A stretch of 48,321 nt of DNA from Lachnospiraceae bacterium (GTDB lineage: Bacteria; Bacillota; Clostridia; Lachnospirales; Lachnospiraceae). The stretch lies in the NCBI GenBank assembly GCA_910575035.1, contig CAJTDL010000035.1, forward strand, positions 1 to 48,321, written 5' to 3'. Below the pieces are notes generated by a model, which did not search any database, was not told the DNA's origin, and saw only the letters and a list, made by a program, of their open reading frames with translations. The translations under genes and the position numbers were made by a program. Positions 35,532-44,541 of the stretch are shown here, one piece after another (positions within the stretch are counted from its first letter, which is position 1; each line of letters starts with the position of its first letter).

Positions 35532-38500
35532 ATGAAAGAATTTGATAAAATAAGGCCATTGTATTCTGTTGAGACATTGTGCAAGAATTATATTATCAGT
35601 GATAGGAATAAGGCTTCTTTTGGAAAGATCATTGATTCTATACCTAAGATGATCCGGAATTTATTACCAGAAGAAATTGTGAATCGTTATACCAATGTAG
35701 GGACTACAAATCATCTTAGTTTTATACGCCATGGAAAAACGTCTGCGGGAAAATTAGGGGAAATCTTTTATGGATATTTAGATACGGATGCGGATCATTA
35801 TCTTTTTTTAAAAAATCACTTGGCCAATGTCATTAAAAAACATACAACAGAACACGAAAGGCATCGTTTAAGAGAAAGCGTAATTGATAAAATTTTTATG
35901 GGAAGAAGGCCGATAAATTTTGATGGGGATATATATCTGACCACATATGGCTTTTTCAGGAATGTGGAAGAAGCATCCAGCGATATCCCCCTATTAAAAA
36001 AGATGGAGCCAGAAATTAAATATGTAGGAACAAGTGACAGAGATGGTGTTGAAAATACGGAAATAATGGTTTCAATGTTGGGAGAACAGACAAAGGCAGA
36101 CCCATTATATCTAAAAGATGTCAGGGAACTGTTTATTAATAGAAAAGATGTATATATTGATATTCAGGAAAAGGGAAACACAAACATATTATATATATGC
36201 AAAAATGAAGAGGGAGATATTCGGGAATCTATCTTGGATTGTAATTTAGAAGAAGCGGCAAAATTGTCTTTGTATGCCAGAAGATACCAAGAAATAAAAG
36301 ATGATGCAGAAGCTCTTGCCTGTATTTTTATGTGCGCATTCTGCATTGGGGATATAGAAAACCGAATTGCCCATATATTTCCAGAAAAAAATGAGGAGTT
36401 AAAAAATGCAGTCCATGCTGGAAAAAAAGCGGGCGCAAGTGGGAAAAGCGCTATGGAGGAAACATGGGATGACCAGCAGCTTCTGCATTTTATTATTTCT
36501 TCTTTCCAGGAAAAGTCAGATTTTGAAGCGGCTGGGAACTGGATCCTGAAGCTGTGGCGGCAGAACCAGGGATTTTGGAAAGGCAAGAGCAGCCTATGCC
36601 TGGCAAATTATATATTGCTCCAGATTGGGGAAAAGGAAAAGTTTCAAGAGATTTTTGCTTCTATAAAAGGCAGCCAGCCCAAAAGAGAACAGGCGCTTTT
36701 AGAGGCGTGTTATAAATTTGCCGTAGGCAATCCAAAGGAAGTCCAAGAGAAGTGCTTTTTTGGAGGCTTGTGGGGAGAGGCCTGCTGGCAGCTTGCAAAC
36801 CATATCTTCCATCACCAGATTGTGGATTACAGCTATGATTTAAGCACAGTCATAGAGTCCGCCCAAAAATATGGATGTCCCAGGAATAAGTTATGCCTGC
36901 TCAAAGGCAGCATTTTGGCGGATGATATATTTTATCCAATGATTTTTGGGGATGAGCGGTTTTATTGCCACAGGATTGGGTCTGGGAATATAGATCTGGA
37001 CCGGAGGGTAGCGGCCTGTTTTGAATATCTGGATGAAAGCCTGGATCGGGCTTTTTGGAAGATCGGGATCCGGCTTTTGAATGATGCAATATGTAAATAC
37101 GGCCAGGAGCGCTATATTCAGGAAATCCAGCAGAATTTTAAGCGGGAGATACCAGAGTGGCAGGAATGTGATCTGGGAAATATAGGGGAAAGGTATGATA
37201 AGCAAAATAGAATAGGGCAGCCAGGGAAAGAAAGTGTGAAGATCAAGGAAGAAATTGTGAATGAAAAGGGTAAAACCGAAAAAATCCGTAAGATTCTTTT
37301 AAGGCAAGAGATCCAGCAGATTCGGCATTCTTCTGATACATTTATCTATAACCGGACGCGTCAGGGGCAAGGGGTTTCCAATGCCCTCTCCCATCGTGCA
37401 GAAAAGGCAGAAGCGCAGGCATGCAGTTGGAAAGAAAGGTTTTTGGTATTTGGATTTGGCCAGAAAACCAGGATTTTTTTGAAAAGCCTGCAGGGAAAGC
37501 CTGTTAAGATAAATTTGTATGTTGCCTCAGAGGACAGGAAAGATGCAGAAAAGCAAATCGAGAACGAGAGCCTTCCATGTAATAAAGTGGAGGATTCCGT
37601 GCCTGCCATTTCTGAACTGTTAAAGGCTTTGCCAGTATATTCCTGGGATGGCGAGAAAGAGGATGGATATAAATTTGGGCAGGAGAAGATTCATTTTGTA
37701 TTTCTTGGGGAGGATAAGGCATATGCCCTGGAAGCTATCAGGGGGATTATAGATTTTACCGCCCAAAAGGAGCAGGAAATCAATCAGATATTAAGGGCAA
37801 GGGATAGAAAGGACGGCTGTATTTTCGGGAAGAATGTGGATATTGTACTGGATTGCGAAGGAACAGTGGAGGGGAAATACCTGGATATGGCCTTTGGCTT
37901 ATATAGCAGCTTTTATTTGCCAATTCGGTATTTAAACTTATATGAGGAATTATCCAGGGATATCCTTTACCGTTTGCCGTTGTATATGGGATGTCAGGAA
38001 AAGGATGTACAAAATATTGTGATTCTTGGAAACCATCCAGCAATTCCAGTTTTAGTAAAGAATATCCTTTCGGTGGCCATGTTTGGCAAGTGCAGCCAAT
38101 TTGATGGGGATGCTGACGCCGGAAAAATAGAGAAGGCTTTAGGGGAAAAATTTTCACTGACAATGATAGATAAGGATGCACAGCAGATGCGCCGCAAGCT
38201 GCAGTATGAGTTTTCAGAGTTATTTGCAGACCAGCCTTATGAGAAAATTGTGCCCCAATGTATTGTGCTGGATGCAGAGAGCTATGAGTTTTTTGAATAT
38301 TTCCGGAATCCTGCAGGACAAAAGGAATATGGAAAAATATTACAGGAGGCAAATTACTTTATCTGTGCATTGGGGGATGAAAAGAGAAGCATAGACTTTG
38401 CCTTTCGGTTAAGAAGCGGCATATTAAAACAGGATATGAAATTTGAACGGCGGCCTGTGATTGCCGTTTTAAGCGATCATGCGCCTTATGTGCTGCCCTT

Positions 38501-40085
38501 AAACCAATTTGCGGTTGGGAATGGGAAAAGTTCCCCGAAATGGTATTCGAATTGGGATATTAATACGTTTGGGGAAAAGAGCAGGTATTATACATATGGG
38601 AATATTTATGAGAACTTTGCTGAAAAATTAGCGCTGTGCATGCATTTGTCCTATTATGGAAAAGGGGAACAGCAGGCTGCGCTCCATTCATATTATGCCA
38701 GCAGCTACAACAGGGACAGCAGCATGGCAGCGGCCTTGTATATTCCATATCGTCTGTATTCCGCAGGGGTTTATAAATCCTTTCCATTTACAGAAACAAG
38801 CCTGGAGTATTTTGCAGAAGAGAAGAAATGCGGCAGATTAAAGGATTTGGATGATTGCCAGGTGGAATGCCTTGCTATCCAAGAGCATGCACGGTGGAAT
38901 CTGTATATGGCGCTGCAGGGCTATGCGCCAGCCTCTAAGGCGCAGGTAGGTGAGTGGCTGGCAAAGGGGTTTATGAACCATCAGTTTCACCTGGCAAAGC
39001 TGCATCCCTATATTGCATCCTGGGCAAAGCTGGGGGATTTCCATTCCCCTAAGATGGACATTAGGGCTGAAAAAATGGCAGGGCAGGGAAGCCATATTGC
39101 AAAAATGCTGGAAGAAGCCCATAGTAACCTGAAGGCCTATGCATCCGAAAAAGGCCGTATCTTAATGCGTTGGGGATTTCTGGAAGAGCCTTCTGAAGAG
39201 CGGGAGGACTGGCTCTATCTGTATCAATATATGCCAGAAAAATTTCATGACGCCCTGGCGGAGCATCTTATGGAATCAAAAACTATGGTTTCTTTATTGC
39301 GGGATTTGGAAGAAAGGTTGTTGGAATGTTACCTTTACTATAAAAAAATTTATGAAGATATCGAAGAAATTCTGGGAGATCAAATGCAGGGCATGCCATC
39401 TTCGGGGCCAAAATACCCAGAAAGTGAAGAAGAGCAAAAAGCCTTTATAAAGATAGCGAACCAACGGGTAGGGTTTGCTATGGAATCCCAAAAAAGAGAA
39501 AAAGAATTGTCAGAGGCATTGAGCAGGTTCCGTCAGGAAGCAGCAAAAGAGGAAGTGGGGATGGATGCATATTATGGATCTTTTGCAGAAACAGATTCTA
39601 AGCTGTGGGAAGAATTTTCTGCGCTTGAAAAAAAGAAGAAAAAAGCGATAGCAGGCAGAAAAAAGCCAGGGCTATATTCCCTGGAAAGCCTGAAAGATCA
39701 AATAGGGGAAAAGCTTCCAGCGTGCCAGCAAGAAAAGTATCGGCTGCGCCGGAGCCTTGACTGTCTGCTCAGGCTATCCTATGGAGGGATGTTTTCTTAT
39801 AAAGAGGGCCTGGATGATTTTTTAGGAGAAAAGCTGGCCAGCCTTCCCGAAGGCAGCCGTCAGGGAAAGGTATTGGGCGGCATTCGGAGCCATATCCTGG
39901 ATCTTATGCAAAAATGTGCGGAAGCTGTGGAGTATGAGGCAGACGGAATACAGGAATGGATGCATCAGTACCAGCGCTTTCACCATTTAAAGCTGTCCAG
40001 GTCTTCCGTAAAGGATATCGACCGTGAGACAGTTCGGAATATATGGAAAATTGCAGAATCTATATGTAATCCTTCTGAAGAATGA
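35532..40085 (+). CDS. Giant Rossmann-Rossmann-RyR-like protein (protein B)
   Basis: The ATG at 35532, 8 bases after AGAGAGGGAAG, gives 1,517 residues (the frame is open 68 codons further upstream without a start signal). Residues 1-620 are mixed alpha/beta and helical and unrecognised. A first Rossmann-like domain begins at about 636 (FLVFGFGQKTRIFL), a second at about 828 (IVILGNHPAIPVLV), both TrkA-N-like with imperfect glycine motifs; VIAVLSDHAPY follows. A RyR-like module is seen at about 1113-1173 (EHARWNLYMALQGYAP, a ~30-residue insert, KLHPYIASWAKL). The last 280 residues are charged helices. No membrane segment, signal peptide or obvious catalytic motif. Probably a ligand-sensing scaffold or regulator of the locus; function unknown. 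Confidence 0.7.
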   Translation: MKEFDKIRPLYSVETLCKNYIISDRNKASFGKIIDSIPKMIRNLLPEEIVNRYTNVGTTNHLSFIRHGKTSAGKLGEIFYGYLDTDADHYLFLKNHLANVIKKHTTEHERHRLRESVIDKIFMGRRPINFDGDIYLTTYGFFRNVEEASSDIPLLKKMEPEIKYVGTSDRDGVENTEIMVSMLGEQTKADPLYLKDVRELFINRKDVYIDIQEKGNTNILYICKNEEGDIRESILDCNLEEAAKLSLYARRYQEIKDDAEALACIFMCAFCIGDIENRIAHIFPEKNEELKNAVHAGKKAGASGKSAMEETWDDQQLLHFIISSFQEKSDFEAAGNWILKLWRQNQGFWKGKSSLCLANYILLQIGEKEKFQEIFASIKGSQPKREQALLEACYKFAVGNPKEVQEKCFFGGLWGEACWQLANHIFHHQIVDYSYDLSTVIESAQKYGCPRNKLCLLKGSILADDIFYPMIFGDERFYCHRIGSGNIDLDRRVAACFEYLDESLDRAFWKIGIRLLNDAICKYGQERYIQEIQQNFKREIPEWQECDLGNIGERYDKQNRIGQPGKESVKIKEEIVNEKGKTEKIRKILLRQEIQQIRHSSDTFIYNRTRQGQGVSNALSHRAEKAEAQACSWKERFLVFGFGQKTRIFLKSLQGKPVKINLYVASEDRKDAEKQIENESLPCNKVEDSVPAISELLKALPVYSWDGEKEDGYKFGQEKIHFVFLGEDKAYALEAIRGIIDFTAQKEQEINQILRARDRKDGCIFGKNVDIVLDCEGTVEGKYLDMAFGLYSSFYLPIRYLNLYEELSRDILYRLPLYMGCQEKDVQNIVILGNHPAIPVLVKNILSVAMFGKCSQFDGDADAGKIEKALGEKFSLTMIDKDAQQMRRKLQYEFSELFADQPYEKIVPQCIVLDAESYEFFEYFRNPAGQKEYGKILQEANYFICALGDEKRSIDFAFRLRSGILKQDMKFERRPVIAVLSDHAPYVLPLNQFAVGNGKSSPKWYSNWDINTFGEKSRYYTYGNIYENFAEKLALCMHLSYYGKGEQQAALHSYYASSYNRDSSMAAALYIPYRLYSAGVYKSFPFTETSLEYFAEEKKCGRLKDLDDCQVECLAIQEHARWNLYMALQGYAPASKAQVGEWLAKGFMNHQFHLAKLHPYIASWAKLGDFHSPKMDIRAEKMAGQGSHIAKMLEEAHSNLKAYASEKGRILMRWGFLEEPSEEREDWLYLYQYMPEKFHDALAEHLMESKTMVSLLRDLEERLLECYLYYKKIYEDIEEILGDQMQGMPSSGPKYPESEEEQKAFIKIANQRVGFAMESQKREKELSEALSRFRQEAAKEEVGMDAYYGSFAETDSKLWEEFSALEKKKKKAIAGRKKPGLYSLESLKDQIGEKLPACQQEKYRLRRSLDCLLRLSYGGMFSYKEGLDDFLGEKLASLPEGSRQGKVLGGIRSHILDLMQKCAEAVEYEADGIQEWMHQYQRFHHLKLSRSSVKDIDRETVRNIWKIAESICNPSEE

Positions 40086-40251
40086 TATATTTTTGATAAA
40101 GTGAATAAAATATGTAAAAAAGTGAAGGTTTTTTCATGAAAAATGAAATGAAACATTAAGGGGGATAAGATACACTTATAGTGCCTGGTAAACAAGTGGG
40201 AATGCAGGAAAAAATGAAATGAATCAATAATTTTTCAGGAGGATTATTATA
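40086..40251 (+). repeat. Spacer with a 13-bp direct repeat
   Basis: AAAAATGAAATGAA occurs at about 40139-40152 and 40209-40222, 70 bases apart, and a palindrome TTTTTCATGAAAAA overlaps the first copy (40131-40144). The spacer separates gene B from the RyR gene and may hold an internal promoter, but I see no clear -35/-10 pair. Confidence 0.5.
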
Positions 40252-40569
40252 ATGGAGATAATGGATGCAAAAGCACACAGCGCTTATGTGCCAAAGCCAA
40301 TAGACACCAGTGACGTAGTTTTATCTGAGGATATCATGGGGCTTTCAGAGCTTCTTGCCAAGAATGTCCACGAGGTATGGGCTCAGGGGCGCATCCAGGA
40401 AGGATGGGTTTATGGCCCAATAAAGGACGACAGGAAAAAAGAAACTCCTTGCATGGTCCCATATGAGGAATTAAGTATATCGGAAAAAAGCTACGATGTA
40501 AACACAGCTTTGGAAACGCTGAAATTAATTCAGAAATTAGGATATCGGATTATGAAATGTGAGGATTAG
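40252..40569 (+). CDS. Stand-alone RyR-domain protein
   Basis: A 105-residue protein that is almost entirely one RyR domain, the module named after ryanodine receptors and present in many bacteria: YVPKPIDTSDVVLS, LAKNVHEVWAQGRI, GWVYGPIKDD, MVPYEELSISEKSYD and a C-terminal TLKLIQKLGY. All signature elements are present, unlike the degenerate copies in proteins A and B. Bacterial RyR domains have been proposed to bind nucleotide-derived ligands (comparative-genomic prediction); no enzyme activity is expected. CAGGAGGATTATTATA precedes the ATG. It lies between protein B and cas6, so a ligand-binding role in the same pathway is inferred. Confidence 0.88.
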   Translation: MEIMDAKAHSAYVPKPIDTSDVVLSEDIMGLSELLAKNVHEVWAQGRIQEGWVYGPIKDDRKKETPCMVPYEELSISEKSYDVNTALETLKLIQKLGYRIMKCED

Positions 40570-40627
40570 GATAAGGGCGGCCAGATTGAAGTGCAATTAA
40601 AATGAAGTGCGATTAGGAGAAAGTTTT

Positions 40628-41563
40628 ATGGAATCAATACGTTTTACAAAGTTAAAGATAAAGCTGCAGATGGCAGAGGATTGCCAGCTTCCCAGGCATA
40701 AGGTTTCTGCTATCCGGGGAGGCATGGGAAAGGTGCTGCTGGCGCAGCACTGTATGAAAGACGGGGACTGCAAAGCCTGTGGGTTCCGGGAAAGCTGCAT
40801 TGTCCAGAATATCATGTATGCCCCATTTAAAATAAAGCCGCCTTTTGCCACCCAGAATGAAAGTATGGGCTATGTGATTGACTGTACCAGCAAGAAGATA
40901 GATTACAGGGCGGGAGAATGCCTTTGGGCAGAGTTTACGCTGTTTGGAAATGCAATATCTTATATTATGCCGATTATCTACGCCCTGACTTCGTTAGGCG
41001 GGGTTGGGCTTGGGAAGGAGGGGAATTGCTTCCAGATTGCGGAAATTGTAAACCGCCGCAGGAAGCCAATACTGAAAGACGGATGTATCAACATGAAGAA
41101 TGTCCTGGTGGAAACCGTAGGGAGCTATGTGCAGGAGCGCATAGCCCATCAGGATCATACAGGGCATCTATGGCTCTCCCTGGATACGCCCTGTGCCATC
41201 AAGCACCAAGGAGAATTTCTGCAGGAATTTGACGGCCGTTCCCTTGTGGTCACTATGCTCCAGAAAGTGTATATGTATCAGCTTTACGAGGGAAAAGAGG
41301 CAGAAAAAGAATATTTTGAGGAAAGCGAGTTCCCTGAAGTGAAGGGGCAGCGCCTGGAACAAGGCACAATCCCCAGATATTCCACAACCCAGGACAGGAA
41401 GATGTACTTAAAAGGGGTAAAGGGCCTATTGGAGCTGGAAGGCTGCAGTGAGAAGGTGATGAAATATCTCTATGCCATGGAGATACTTCATCTTGGGAAA
41501 AATACAAGGCTTGGATTCGGAAAAGTAACTGTGAAAAGCCATTTGGAAGAAACAGAGAAATAG
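40628..41563 (+). CDS. cas6: Cas6 CRISPR RNA processing endoribonuclease
   Basis: A 311-residue RAMP protein; Cas6 cuts the repeat part of precursor crRNA. The opening (ESIRFTKLKIKL) is a RAMP beta strand, a four-Cys cluster Cys42-x5-Cys48-x2-Cys51-x5-Cys57 with the following MYAPF is shared with type III-associated Cas6 (zinc binding likely), GGVGLGKEGNCFQI and the final GKNTRLGFGKV are the glycine-rich RAMP loops. Start at ATG 40628 with AGGAGA; an upstream in-frame GTG at 40607 is less likely. No array is in the window, so the CRISPR repeats it serves must lie outside. Confidence 0.85.
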   Translation: MESIRFTKLKIKLQMAEDCQLPRHKVSAIRGGMGKVLLAQHCMKDGDCKACGFRESCIVQNIMYAPFKIKPPFATQNESMGYVIDCTSKKIDYRAGECLWAEFTLFGNAISYIMPIIYALTSLGGVGLGKEGNCFQIAEIVNRRRKPILKDGCINMKNVLVETVGSYVQERIAHQDHTGHLWLSLDTPCAIKHQGEFLQEFDGRSLVVTMLQKVYMYQLYEGKEAEKEYFEESEFPEVKGQRLEQGTIPRYSTTQDRKMYLKGVKGLLELEGCSEKVMKYLYAMEILHLGKNTRLGFGKVTVKSHLEETEK

Positions 41564-41594
41564 AAAGATACCGTTCAGACAGGAGGAATTTAAA

Positions 41595-44021
41595 ATGGGG
41601 AAGAACATCTTAGTTGCAGTGATAGGGGCAGGCGGGGCATTTAATACGCCATATGCTATTTTTCAGCCTGGAAAGGAAAAAGGAACATATTCTGTGGATG
41701 GAAAGGTAAAAGAGAGCAGCTATCCTTTTCTAGCAGCAGGCGAGCTTTTAAAAGAAGCGTTTGATACCATAATTTTGATTGGGACAAAGAAATCTCATTG
41801 GGGGCTTTTATGCCATAATGCTGCTGTGGAATATATGGGGAAAAGAGAAGGTGAATTAGATTGCGATGATGGTGTTGAGGCGCCATGGCTGCAGGAGGAG
41901 AGGATAACACTTGTTCCAACCTTTGAAAAAATGGATATTATAGAAGAACAAGAAAACGTAGAGTTATTCTTGGAAAAATGCTTTGGGAAAAACATAGAGA
42001 TTTTTGTTATAGATGAGGGCAGGACAAAACAGGAAACAGACGGAAATATTGAACAGCTTACGGAGTCTTTTTCAGAAATATTTCAAAATATAAATGGCGA
42101 AATAAAAATCACCTTGGATGTTTCTAATGGCTTACGTTCTATTCCTATGTATGTGCAGGCAATTATGGATTACTTCTTAGCGCTGGAAAGCAAAAAACAT
42201 GCGTGTATTGTGGAAATTGTATATGGGATGTTTGATGCGAAGGATAAGGCAGAGGGCGCTGATGGAGTGGTTGCCCCAATGATTCGGATGAATGCCATTA
42301 CAGAGATCAGAAGATGGACAAGCGCCGTAAGAGAATTTTATGCAAATGGTTCCGTAAAGCAATTAATGGAGCTATTGGATCAGGACGGGGCGGAAGAATA
42401 CCGACAGGCATTCAGCGATTTTTCATTTGCTATGAACAGCAATAACTTACACCTGTTTAGCGCATCTATCCAGGAAATGCAGGAGCTGCTCAAGAAAAAC
42501 AATGGGATCCCCCAAAACGATATGCCGATTTATAGCCGTAAAATATTGAAATTTATATTGGAAAACCTTACGGAACGGTTTGAAGCTGATGGGGGAAAGG
42601 AAGGACAGGAAAAATATTCTTCCTATATGTTTTCCATCGCCCAGTGGTATTTTGACCAGGAACGCTTTGGGGATGCAGTAATTGCCCTACAGGAGGGGAT
42701 GGTCACATATATAATGGAGAAATATCCAGAAAAATGCCTCCATCTTTTAAAGAAGAACGGTTTAGGGTGGCATACAGAGCAGCAGAAAATAACGGATAAG
42801 ATGTTGTTTGACAGCAGTATAAGAAAAGTAATCCGTGAAGCTGTATTTGAAAGAAAAGATGAGGAGGTGGAATGTGAAGATGGGAAAAAAGAACAGATGG
42901 ACGCATGGAAAAAATGGCGTGAAGAATATGACTATGTTTGCAAAAATATACGCAATTCTGCAATGCTTCTGCCTTACCAGGATCAGGATACAGATGGAAA
43001 GGAGACAGATGAGAAAGATGGCATTTCCATTGAGGTGGCAAGGGAAAAAATTGCAAATTTAATCGCTAAGATGGAAAAAGAGCGCAGTGATGGCGTTGCT
43101 GAAACGGATAAAATGCTGGCAATGCGATTAGACTATTTGTTGGATGTGAATGAGTATGACGTATTTATCAGTTATCGCCGTTCTTATGAGCAGCCTGAGG
43201 AAAAAGATGGTTTTCTCCTTGCAGTGGCGATTAAGGATTACTTAGAGGAAAAGGGCTTAAAGGTGTATATGGACGTCCAGTCTATGGAAGGGAAATCAGG
43301 GGAATTTTCGCCGCTTTTGAGAAAAGGGCTGTTCAATAGCAAGTGTTGTTTGGTGATTCTCGGAAACTGTGCTTATAATAGGGAGTATACAGAAGGAGAT
43401 GAGTATTATAAAGAGATTATTACGGCAGTAAAAGGAAAGAAAAGAGTGTTTGTGGCTTGTATGAAGGGCTTTGATAATTCTCTGAAAAATGCTGGGAAGG
43501 GTGTATTAGAGCAGGAAGAACTGAAAAAAGTTGCGAAAGAGTATCAGCGGATCGGAAGCACTGATACAACAGAATGGGAATATTCCCGTGTTTTGAAATT
43601 GAGGGAAAAGATTGAGGAGGAAATAAATATGTTTTTGCATGAGGGAAAAGAGATGCCAAAGGGAAGTTTTATAAATTACAGCAACCATCCAAGCAGTTTT
43701 TGGAGCCAAAAACAATTAGAAGCGGCGCAATGCTATGGTGAGGTGATTGATATGCCTTTTCCTGATATCTCGCCGGATTTATCGGAAGAAGATATGGAGA
43801 AAGTCGTGAATAAGGAAGTGAAAAGCATTTTATCCCAGAATCCAAACTGCGTATTGTGCCAGGGGGAATTTACTTTTACATACCGTATGATCAACCAATT
43901 AAAAGCAAATCATGTGAAAGCAGTAGCCGCCTGCAGTGAGAGGAAGGCCATAGAGAAAGCCGAAAATGGCAAGACTGTTAAGACAGTAGAATTTGAATTT
44001 CGGGGCTTTCGGGAATACTAG
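41595..44021 (+). CDS. CARF - degenerate HEPN - TIR - Csx15/Csx20-like effector (protein C)
   Basis: An 808-residue protein. Residues 1-265 are a TM1812/Csx1-type CARF domain (ILVAVIGAGGAFNTPY, LIGTKKSHWG, LDVSNGLRSIPM at about 174, IRRWTSAVREF) that should bind cyclic oligoadenylate. Residues 265-510 are helical and match the HEPN position of Csx1, but the R-N-x3-H motif is Arg453-Asn454 followed by no His, so RNase activity is lost. A TIR domain follows (about 517-650; YDVFISYRR, catalytic Glu607 in YYKEI), probably a NADase. Residues 690-808 (FINYSNHPSSFW, VLCQGEFTFTY, FEFRGFREY) resemble small Csx15/Csx20 proteins, which are candidate ring nucleases. AGGAGGAATTTAAA precedes the ATG. Relative of the NAD-degrading CARF-TIR effector Cat1. 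Confidence 0.82.
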   Translation: MGKNILVAVIGAGGAFNTPYAIFQPGKEKGTYSVDGKVKESSYPFLAAGELLKEAFDTIILIGTKKSHWGLLCHNAAVEYMGKREGELDCDDGVEAPWLQEERITLVPTFEKMDIIEEQENVELFLEKCFGKNIEIFVIDEGRTKQETDGNIEQLTESFSEIFQNINGEIKITLDVSNGLRSIPMYVQAIMDYFLALESKKHACIVEIVYGMFDAKDKAEGADGVVAPMIRMNAITEIRRWTSAVREFYANGSVKQLMELLDQDGAEEYRQAFSDFSFAMNSNNLHLFSASIQEMQELLKKNNGIPQNDMPIYSRKILKFILENLTERFEADGGKEGQEKYSSYMFSIAQWYFDQERFGDAVIALQEGMVTYIMEKYPEKCLHLLKKNGLGWHTEQQKITDKMLFDSSIRKVIREAVFERKDEEVECEDGKKEQMDAWKKWREEYDYVCKNIRNSAMLLPYQDQDTDGKETDEKDGISIEVAREKIANLIAKMEKERSDGVAETDKMLAMRLDYLLDVNEYDVFISYRRSYEQPEEKDGFLLAVAIKDYLEEKGLKVYMDVQSMEGKSGEFSPLLRKGLFNSKCCLVILGNCAYNREYTEGDEYYKEIITAVKGKKRVFVACMKGFDNSLKNAGKGVLEQEELKKVAKEYQRIGSTDTTEWEYSRVLKLREKIEEEINMFLHEGKEMPKGSFINYSNHPSSFWSQKQLEAAQCYGEVIDMPFPDISPDLSEEDMEKVVNKEVKSILSQNPNCVLCQGEFTFTYRMINQLKANHVKAVAACSERKAIEKAENGKTVKTVEFEFRGFREY

Positions 44022-44106
44022 GAAGTGAAACTTTCCATTTGCAAAAGAGAAAGAGCCATGCTGGATTTATAACTTTTAGAATTAGATTATAGAAATAAAA
44101 ATTCTG

Positions 44107-44135
44107 TTGTCGCATCCTATCAGATATGATAGAAT
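44107..44135 (+). promoter_or_regulatory. Promoter of the small hydrophobic peptide gene
   Basis: TTGTCG (44107-44112), 17 bases and TAGAAT (44130-44135) form a good sigma-A promoter inside the CRISPR locus, about 70 bases upstream of the peptide's ATG. Confidence 0.6.
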
Positions 44136-44206
44136 ATCTGTAGTCAGATTAGAACATGTAGGGATAGTCTGGTGGTTTCTTTTCCGGAAACGGAAAGGAG
44201 GTACAT

Positions 44207-44287
44207 ATGAATACGTTAGAGGTTTTAACGTTGTTGCTAGTTATATTTGCAGCATTATCATATATTGACAACCACCGCAAAAAGTAA
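44207..44287 (+). CDS. Hol-Tox-like small hydrophobic peptide
   Basis: A 26-residue peptide with a near-perfect AAAGGAGGT 4 bases before its ATG. Nearly all of residues 4-20 (LEVLTLLLVIFAALSYI) form one membrane helix, ended by DNHRKK. This is the layout of the putative holin-like (Hol_Tox) peptides of Firmicutes, type I toxin-like membrane peptides controlled by antisense RNA. It has its own promoter and a hairpin directly after the stop. An antisense RNA on the opposite strand is likely by analogy but I cannot assign it. It sits between protein C and cas10. Confidence 0.65.
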   Translation: MNTLEVLTLLLVIFAALSYIDNHRKK

Positions 44288-44541
44288 AATGGCTATCTCC
44301 TACGCCAATAGGAAATAGCCAGCACCTTAATTGAAATTTAGTTAAGTTTCCGGTGGCAATCATCGGACAGGCAAATATCCTTTGATTGTTTCTAAACTGA
44401 TTATAAACCATCTGCTAGAGTTTTTCAAGCGGAAGTTTAGGGAATGGGGATGTTGCGGCATCCTCATTTTTTAATCTCAACAAACTACACCAAATTGATA
44501 CAGGAGATTGGAAGGAAAAAAGAAAACAGAGGAGAATAAAC
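44288..44541 (+). terminator. Hairpin after the small peptide and gene-free leader of cas10
   Basis: GGCTATCTCCTA (44291-44302) pairs with TAGGAAATAGCC (44309-44320) with one mismatch, directly after the peptide's stop, a terminator or antisense-target structure of a type I module. The remaining 220 bases up to cas10 hold no gene; GAGGAGAATAAAC supplies the cas10 ribosome binding site. Confidence 0.55.
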
